From NCBI GenBank assembly GCA_031308135.1, contig JAHLJT010009355.1:6807074-6871073 (forward strand): a stretch of 64,000 bases of DNA, read 5' to 3'. Shown piece by piece: positions 57,341 to 64,000 of the stretch (position 1 is the stretch's first letter; every line of letters starts with the position of its first letter). This stretch comes from Acheta domesticus. Taxonomy: Eukaryota; Arthropoda; Insecta; Orthoptera; Gryllidae. Below the pieces are notes generated by a model that did not search any database, was not told where the DNA came from, and saw nothing but the letters and a program-made list of their open reading frames with translations. The position numbers and the translations under genes were made by a program.

Positions 57341-58155
57341 AAATGCCCATCGCCTTCCCACACCCTCTGATAGGGGATAGTGGGCTCCAAGGAGTAATTA
57401 CGCTATATATCTGAAAAAAGCCTTCTCTGGATAGACGAATTAAGAAGATACGTCGTACGTATGCCATCAAAAATCAAAACCCGTAATTAATAGAATTTTA
57501 TATTTATGTATCTAAATATCTTGTATTTATTGTATTAATACGCACTCCGTAGTCATGTAAGAGTTAAACTTATAGCTCAGAATTTAAGGCTCCCCAACCT
57601 TTAGTATTAATTGAAATTTCTGTTCGATGGTATGCATTTAAATTTAACGTAATATGCCGAGAGATAGCAAAGAAAATGCAGAAATAGTAGATTCTGAATA
57701 AATAAAACGCAAGAGCACATATTCACTTTGTTTATAATGAACAACTATAATGACATTAAAAAAATCTACAAACGCACATTTATAGTAGTGCAGTAAAATA
57801 GCAGGATAGTTTTAAAGTTATGATAATATATTGATCCAAACTCTTTTTCACATACGTATATAATTATAAATCAAAATGGTTCAGAATTTTTATTTTCGGA
57901 GCATGGTGGCGCCACAAACTCTCTCGGGTAAGAGGGAGACTCTCTGGGGGTAAACTTTAGGTGAGACGTGAGCTCCTTCCTGTAACACAATAAAGCACAA
58001 CGAAAGGCCAAAACGACTTTTAAACACTCGCGTGAGACATCACAAGTACATCGTACAGTGACGCCTGCTTTGAAAGAATCAGTTCTTTCACAACACAGTT
58101 TCGTATGTACTTCAGCACCACCACGCTCCTCACCAGCAACGAGAGCCACAATCCT
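57341..58155. other. AT-rich DNA, no feature seen
   Basis: No exon or element recognised. Confidence 0.4.
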
Positions 58156-58740
58156 TTAGCCAGCCGAATCGGCCGCGGCACGGCCTCCTGCTAGCCGTCC
58201 GCCCGCAGTCGCCAGGAGGCGGTGACAGCGGCACGGCCCCCTCATTTAAAATGGCTTATCATTAAATGGCGTTATACGATACCGCGACGTCGCGGCGGCG
58301 CGGGGGCGGTGGCCACGAGGCCCGCCCGCCCGTCGGGGCGTGGGCGACACGAGGGCGGCGCGGGCAGGGGCGGGGAGGGGAGGGGCTGGGCGGTCGACGG
58401 AGAGGGAGCGAGCCGTGCCGCGAGGAGAGCAACATAATTTAGTGGACATTTTGATATACAAACAATCTTTAATGAAATTCTTGGCCTTCATTAATAACAC
58501 ATTATCCGAGCGCGCGGGCACACACGGGTCCTCCGTGCCGTGCCGCACCGCGCAGGCAAGTAGCGCGCGGGGGAGGGGAGGGGAGGGGGCGGGTAGGGGA
58601 GGGCGGGTGATGTTCGAGGCGAGGAATGGGACGAGGGAGGAAGAGGGACGGCGGGGCGGGGCGGGAGGCGCGGAGGTCCTTTAGTGCGGCGCGGGGAGTG
58701 AGAATGGAGTACTGCCGCCGCCGCCGCAGTGGCTGCTAGC
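58156..58740. other. GC/CpG-rich island with AT-rich core
   Basis: CpG-dense, with an AT-rich core at about 58430-58510 (TTCATTAATAACACATTA). Has GGGGA runs at about 58370-58385 and 58570-58590 and a CCG run near 58713-58728. No domain in any frame. Confidence 0.4.
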
Positions 58741-59360
58741 TGTCCTCGGGGTGTGCGGGGTGTCCAAAACGAGATGTGCTAGTGGGGCTGCAATGCGAGG
58801 ATTCTGCAAGGGAAGGTGTTTACGGAATTCCAGTTTCGTCCTTGGGATGCCTTGCACTAGTGGACTTTCCCTGAGCCTTTACTAACACAACGAAATGAAA
58901 GATTATTTTTGAGTAGTCATTCACTGCAATTTACACTTACAATCCATTTTATTGTTCACAACATACGAAGCATGATCGATGAGAATCCAAGACAAAATAA
59001 TATAGGGAATGCCCATTTTTTGCAGCTTGTAACGTCAACATTTCCTTCCCCTTTTTCTTACAAAGACGTTTTTATTTTAACACGTCATTTTGATGGTGGA
59101 GGCAACATTTGTTTATGTAATAACAAATATTCTCACATTTATGGAGCGTTTGTAAGAAAAATTTTCTGTTCAGGTAAAAAATATCCGGACAAACTAAATA
59201 TTAAAAGCAAACCATCGAAAGGTTTCAGAAGTTCTCGAAATACGCAATGCCCCCACCATTTCACAACACTGCGCTTCCTTGGTCCCGACTATATTTCTGT
59301 CAGCCACGAGACACGCCAATTGTGCGTAAGTGAGCAGAGGAAGTGTTAGGCGTATTATTA
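58741..59360. other. AT-rich DNA, no feature seen
   Basis: A plus-strand frame of about 146 codons (58909-59349) is open through AT-rich sequence, which is slightly unusual, but it shows no motif I recognise and no splice or start context. Confidence 0.35.
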
Positions 59361-60200
59361 AAGGCATCCATTTCAGGGCAAGGGGTATCGGCGGCGCGCG
59401 CGACAGGCGGCGCACCAACGGAATGCGATCGACGCCGCACCGCCCGCGCACGCGGCGGCTGGGGCACCTCTGCAGCCGCCCCACCCCACCCCCGCCTCGC
59501 CCATCCTGCCCCGAGGGCAGCACGGACAGCGCGAATGACACGGACAGGCACGACGCGAGCGCGCCGGAGAGGACGGCAAGGCAAGGGATGAAGGAGCGGA
59601 GTGAAAACACGGTGGCTCGTGTGCAATGCTGGGGCATTGAGGGGGTAAGAAGGTCGAATGGTCGACATTTGTGCAACGGGCGAGACGAGCAGATCGGGCG
59701 CGGGGAGGAAAGCACCGAAGATGTACACGGAGAAGAGCAGAAAGTATACGAGTGGATAGCGGAAGAAGGAAAGCCGTAGTAGGGTATGAAAGAAAGGCGA
59801 AGCGGATTACAATCGAATAGACGCAAAGAGGGCGGGCGAGGAAGAGACAACACCACAATGACGAAAGCGGACAGAGTGAGAGCGGGCACCAACCAGCGGG
59901 CGACGAGGATGTTCCAAGAAGGACGAGCGAGGAGGGCCGGCAAGATGGGCGGACGAGTGAGAAAGGCGGAACCGACAGCCGAAGCAGGAAGGAATGGCAC
60001 GCGGGGTCCAACGGGGAAGGAAGGACAGAGCAGGCCTCCGCCAGAACGTCGCGCAAATTTACAACGAGGGCCGCGCCGCTTCTCCTCCTCGCCCTCCGCC
60101 GCCCGCAGTACCTTTCTGGGCGCGCATCGGGCCCTGGCCTAATATAATTTCGGGTTCGCTATTTACCCTCCGCGCGGCCGCCGGGGAGGGAATGTCCGTC
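59361..60200. other. GC-rich block and plus-strand purine-rich tract
   Basis: GC-rich at 59380-59580, purine-biased on the plus strand at about 59560-60060, GC-rich again to about 60190. A 268-codon minus-strand frame (59194-60000) is the longest N-free open frame in the window, but its leucine/serine/proline-rich content simply reflects the pyrimidine-rich strand. No domain recognised. Confidence 0.45.
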
Positions 60201-61780
60201 TGCGCTAGAAATTGCGGTTTGAGTTATACGCACGCTGCCGCGCTCGCTGGTCCGCCTTCTTATCACCCTCAAGCGCGGAAAGCTTCTCCCTACGATGCAT
60301 CAACTTCGGAAATGTACATTTTAAACATCACTCACGAGTTGTTTCATTGAAACACAAGTTTTATTAACAAACGTGTTTATCGAAGAGTGAATGTGGCAAT
60401 ATCTGTGAATGACATTTGACATATTATTCTCGCAATAACTATTAAGGGAAATAGTTTTCTATGTTGAAAAATGTTTGTTCGTCATTTCAGTGATATTATC
60501 CAAGTTTTAAGCAATCAACGTGTTTGGAGAGATTTAAAGGGTGTCATTTCAGGTAAATACTAACGTAATACGTTTTTTGTATATATTTATTCATTGCCGT
60601 AACTGAAATTTTCGTTCATTCGAAGGGATAATTTCGTAGTCGTTTTACAATGTTTCGAAACAATCTGAGAGTTTAATATAAACGATAAACGTCTTACAAA
60701 TACTTTTTTGTACTGTGCATAGTTTTCTATTTTATTAACATACATGTATTTATATTTCTTTAGCTGATTACACACGCCGAGTACTCACATAAAAGTGAAA
60801 TAGGAAAAGAATCTTAGAATAATCTCTATTACAAAGCCGAATGCGCGCAGAAACTGAAAGAGAACTGTGCAGCCTCGAGACATGTGCAAGGAGTGTTTGG
60901 GGTCAATGGATAACCAGGTCCTCGGGAATATCCAAAGGCAATGAAACCGTTTCGATTTTGATTAAACATATAATATTTAATTGTGTTATTGTGCTTACTA
61001 TCATTCTGCGTGCACCGACTAAATTCTCATACTCAGTACGTCACAGGTGACGACATGCAACTAGGCTCCAAGGAAGAGGTCGCGCGTCGATTAAATATTG
61101 TTATGTAAAGTAGCATGTGTACGTATGTTCTGTATTACGTTATTGCGGTATCGATGAAAATTGTTTTTGTTTCAACAATTAGTTTACAGTGTTACTCGAG
61201 AGTGGTTCATTTGTTCTTGAGCAGTGTGCGTGCCATTTCTCAGAAAATTATTTTGAGTGGGTTTGTTTAGCAGCATTTTCCTGCTGCATGCCGCTAGTAT
61301 ATTTTAAAGGCAATTTTAATATTGACAGCTTATACTAATTGAAATATTAATGCTGCATCTCCTATTAAGTGCCCTTTTCCCCACTTAATAACAAGCAACT
61401 GGCAAGTAAGTCATCTACTTTCTCCGAGGACTTCTTTTTCTTCCGCTCTACTGTGTACATTGTATTAGTATTATGTAATGAGAAACGATCAATGATGTTT
61501 CAATCGGTGTTTATCAATATTCCAAGGCATCACAAACAATCGTACAACATATTTTATTGTATATGGCTTTCTAAACATTAATGGAAAACTACAGGCCAAA
61601 AATGTATTGTAGAAAGATTCAAAACAACGTGAATGACCTGGCACATTTTGCATCATTTTACCACAAACCTTTCCAATGCTTGATATTCACTCTGTTTTAT
61701 GACGTTAAAAGTTTTCTTATGTCATGGCAGACCGTGCATGAGCCCATCGCAAGAGATAATTGCTATTTGAAGCCATACGA
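60201..61780. other. AT-rich DNA, no feature seen
   Basis: No exon, RNA gene or repeat boundary recognised. Confidence 0.4.
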
Positions 61781-62660
61781 TCTGAAGAAGCGGAAACCCC
61801 GCAAGAGCGTTCATTCGCAAACCGCCCCCCCAAGGCAACGGCTGCGCGGGGGCGGACGGCCTCTCCTTCGGCACGCGCGCCAGCGGCCGCCACGCGCAGA
61901 CAGACACGCGGCGGCGGCAGCGTATCAGGAGCCAGCCCAGCCGCTATGTACCACACAGGGATGTTTCATGTACGGGGCGATTTATGTGTCTTTGTATATA
62001 CACCACGGCGGGAGAGGGGCGGCGAGAGCGAGTGCGACGCCAGCTAGGGCCGTGCGTATGTTAACTGTTGAATACAGGAATAGCGCAGTGGCATTTCGGC
62101 GCGGAGAGGGCGCGGGCGAGCCCGCCCGGCGCGGCGGGGGGCGGGGGCCAGAGGAGAGAGCGAGCGCGCGCGCGCCGACGACGGCAGGCGGCGGCAGCGG
62201 GGTGTGGGGGAGAGGGCACAGTATATTAAACCACCATAAATACACGCTACCGAATGAGCCGGGGGTGAGCGCTGGTAGCGGCAACAGGAGGGAGGGGCGG
62301 AGCGAGGCGCGCGGACGAGCGGGCGGAGGAGGGCAGGGCGGCGGATGAAAGTGCGGACACGCGAAGGGCCGAGAGAGCGCCCGAGGACCGCGGACGGAGG
62401 GCGCGAAGGCAGCCGATTCTTCTCCGCCCCCTTCCCTTCACGCCCCGCCCGGCTCGTCTGCCAGCCGCTGCCGCTGCCGCCTCGGCGGCGACCGCTCCTC
62501 CTTCCGAAGCGCCCGCACTGCGACACTACACGCGCCGCGCCCGCGAACAGCACCGGGGAGCTCCTCGGCGCCGCCTCGCGTGCGCGGCGGGCGAAATAAG
62601 GGCAAACACCGAGGCGGAGGTGCCGCCCCCACTCAGCACTCCAGCTGTTCGGGAGGGGGC
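61781..62660. other. Large GC/CpG-rich island
   Basis: CpG-dense with two AT-rich cores (61965-62010 and 62218-62262, the latter with CCATAAATACACG). A plus-strand frame of 255 codons (61581-62348) enters it from AT-rich DNA but is Arg/Gly low complexity in its GC-rich part. Candidate promoter or enhancer only. Confidence 0.4.
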
Positions 62661-63320
62661 GGCGGAAAGAAATGGAGCCGTTACGCAGCGACGGAAAAGA
62701 ATAGCACGACTAGCGAACTGATGGAAGACAATCGACGAACTAGTACAGAACACTAAGTACAATTATAAACAGAAGGTAGATTAAGTACAACAAAGAAAGA
62801 AATATCACTCGTGTTTGGGCAAAAGGGTTTAAGTTATGTTTCATAATTTTACACGAGAGCAAAAAGAAATGCATTTAGTGTAGATATTGTCGAATAATTA
62901 TTTTTCAGATAGAAGGATATATATATAGGTAAATAGTATTAGGTTAGTTTCAAGTTACTTTCAAACAATTAAAGTAAATAGTTTTGGAATGAAAGAAAAA
63001 TACTACACTTAACTTAATACTCAATTTATCTGACATATACACCTTTTGACTAATATATTGACGAGAAATGTATTACTAATACACTATTATATCAGGCACT
63101 TTCTTTTCACGCAATTAAAAAAAATCATATTAGACTTTCCATCAATATTCAAACTATGAGCTGGAAATGTTTCAGCACTTTTACACGAACACCGTTCCAC
63201 AATATTACACAATGTTGAAACGCAGCGACATACCACCAGCGTGAAGAGAATATTCTTAAACAAAAAAGAGACACTCAAGTGTATCATGCAAAGAAACCGA
63301 CCAACTCATCGCAAGGCGCC
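62661..63320. other. AT-rich DNA, no feature seen
   Basis: No coding or repeat signature recognised. Confidence 0.4.
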
Positions 63321-64000
63321 GCAAATCCCGACGTGCGAACGCCGGCTTGGGCAAGAGGGCCGGCGATGCATGTCGACGCGTAGCCTCTCCGCGCTACAGG
63401 TGCGGACGGCGGCGGGCGGGGCGGCGGCGGGCGGCGCGGGCACCGGGGCGAGGTGCCGCGCCGATGATTTATGAGAGGGAGGTTTTTCCTCCAAAGTAGC
63501 CGAGCCTCCGCCCCGCCGCCGCGCCGGGATGTAATACAGAAGGGGGCGGTGGCTGGCGGCGGAGGCGGCGGCGCGGATCATTTTTGCGTTTTGCTATATT
63601 AAGGACCGAGTTATGGAGTGTTATGAATTAATCGTGTAAATTAAGCAGATACGTCCATATATCTTGGGTAATATTAATATGAGGTTTGAGCAAGACAGCG
63701 GCTGAGAAGGGGCGGTGGCACTAAGGATATTAGTGGGAACCGGGTTAAATGGCTCCCGCGGCGGGAGGGCGTAGCGAGTGCCTAAGGAGCGCGTTCAGCG
63801 ACGAGATCGAAACTTACGACCTGCGAAAGGCACAACGTTCACTTTCCATTGCGCTGCTTTGGTGATATTACCGACACTTAGCTAGAAGAGCAAACTGCTA
63901 AAAACTGGCGATTACACACTTGAAAAGTTCAATCTAATGATCTCAATATTCAATACATTCTTAAAGTAACGTTGGAAACAAAACAAAAGGCCCATATCGG
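63321..64000. other. GC-rich patches with AT-rich core at the right edge
   Basis: GC-rich at 63330-63580 and 63700-63790, around an AT-rich core (63580-63690, with ATGAATTAATCGTG and GGTAATATTAATATGAG). No gene recognised to the end of the window. Confidence 0.35.

Noticed and set aside
59194..60000. Minus-strand frame of 268 codons
   Set aside because: Leu/Ser/Pro-rich low complexity caused by a pyrimidine-rich strand. It has no domain or splice context, and competing frames are open on the other strand.
61581..62348. Plus-strand frame of 255 codons
   Set aside because: It runs from AT-rich DNA into a CpG island with an abrupt shift to Arg/Gly/Ala low complexity. No recognisable family.
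1..64000. CRISPR arrays, operons or prokaryotic defence systems
   Set aside because: No regularly spaced repeats with unique spacers and no prokaryotic gene organisation. The window is eukaryotic with introns and retroelements.

Overview
This window is eukaryotic nuclear DNA, most likely from a large-genome insect of the polyneopteran type (orthopteran or stick-insect-like). I infer this from one recognisable exon of the nucleoporin gene NUP88, tRNA-headed SINEs ending in GGGCATGRTTGT, a Ty3/mag-like LTR retrotransposon, Penelope-like elements, a hAT-type MITE, and AT-rich intergenic or intronic DNA broken every few kb by very GC/CpG-rich patches. There are no bacterial-style operons. Most long open frames lie in the GC-rich patches and are not genes.

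The main feature is structural. Bases 10242-28500 (copy A) and 32105-50345 (copy B) are the same ~18.2 kb sequence in the same orientation. They differ mostly by single-base homopolymer indels and only scattered substitutions. Copy A runs straight into a 1000-N assembly gap (28501-29500). Copy B is preceded by the 5' half of a minus-strand LTR retrotransposon (29501-32104) that begins at the gap edge. The simplest reading is an unmerged contig overlap (a haplotypic or false duplication), with the retrotransposon present in only one allele or contig. Every feature in the repeat is therefore counted twice here: the NUP88 exon, two SINE heads, the hAT MITE, repeat family X and several microsatellites.

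Layout. 1-10241 is unique. It holds GC islands at about 600-1560, 2408-2620, 5451-5990 and 7431-8790, a truncated Penelope-like element with a GIY-YIG domain between 74-bp inverted repeats (3141-4741), and a divergent copy of repeat family X (8814-9230). 10242-28500 is copy A, 28501-29500 the gap, 29501-32104 the retrotransposon, and 32105-50345 copy B. 50346-64000 is unique. It holds GC islands, a 95-bp tandem duplication, a 248-bp pentanucleotide array, and a hairpin (62-bp arms) whose loop has the same CTGAAGATGG..CCGAAA signature as the Penelope element.

The only host protein-coding sequence I can support is the NUP88 exon on the minus strand. Its other exons are not recognisable here, so much of the window is probably intron or flank of that gene plus intergenic DNA. 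I did not find a new multi-gene system. The most interesting items are the Penelope-type terminal hairpins with a hammerhead-like core, and the duplication with its insertion breakpoint.
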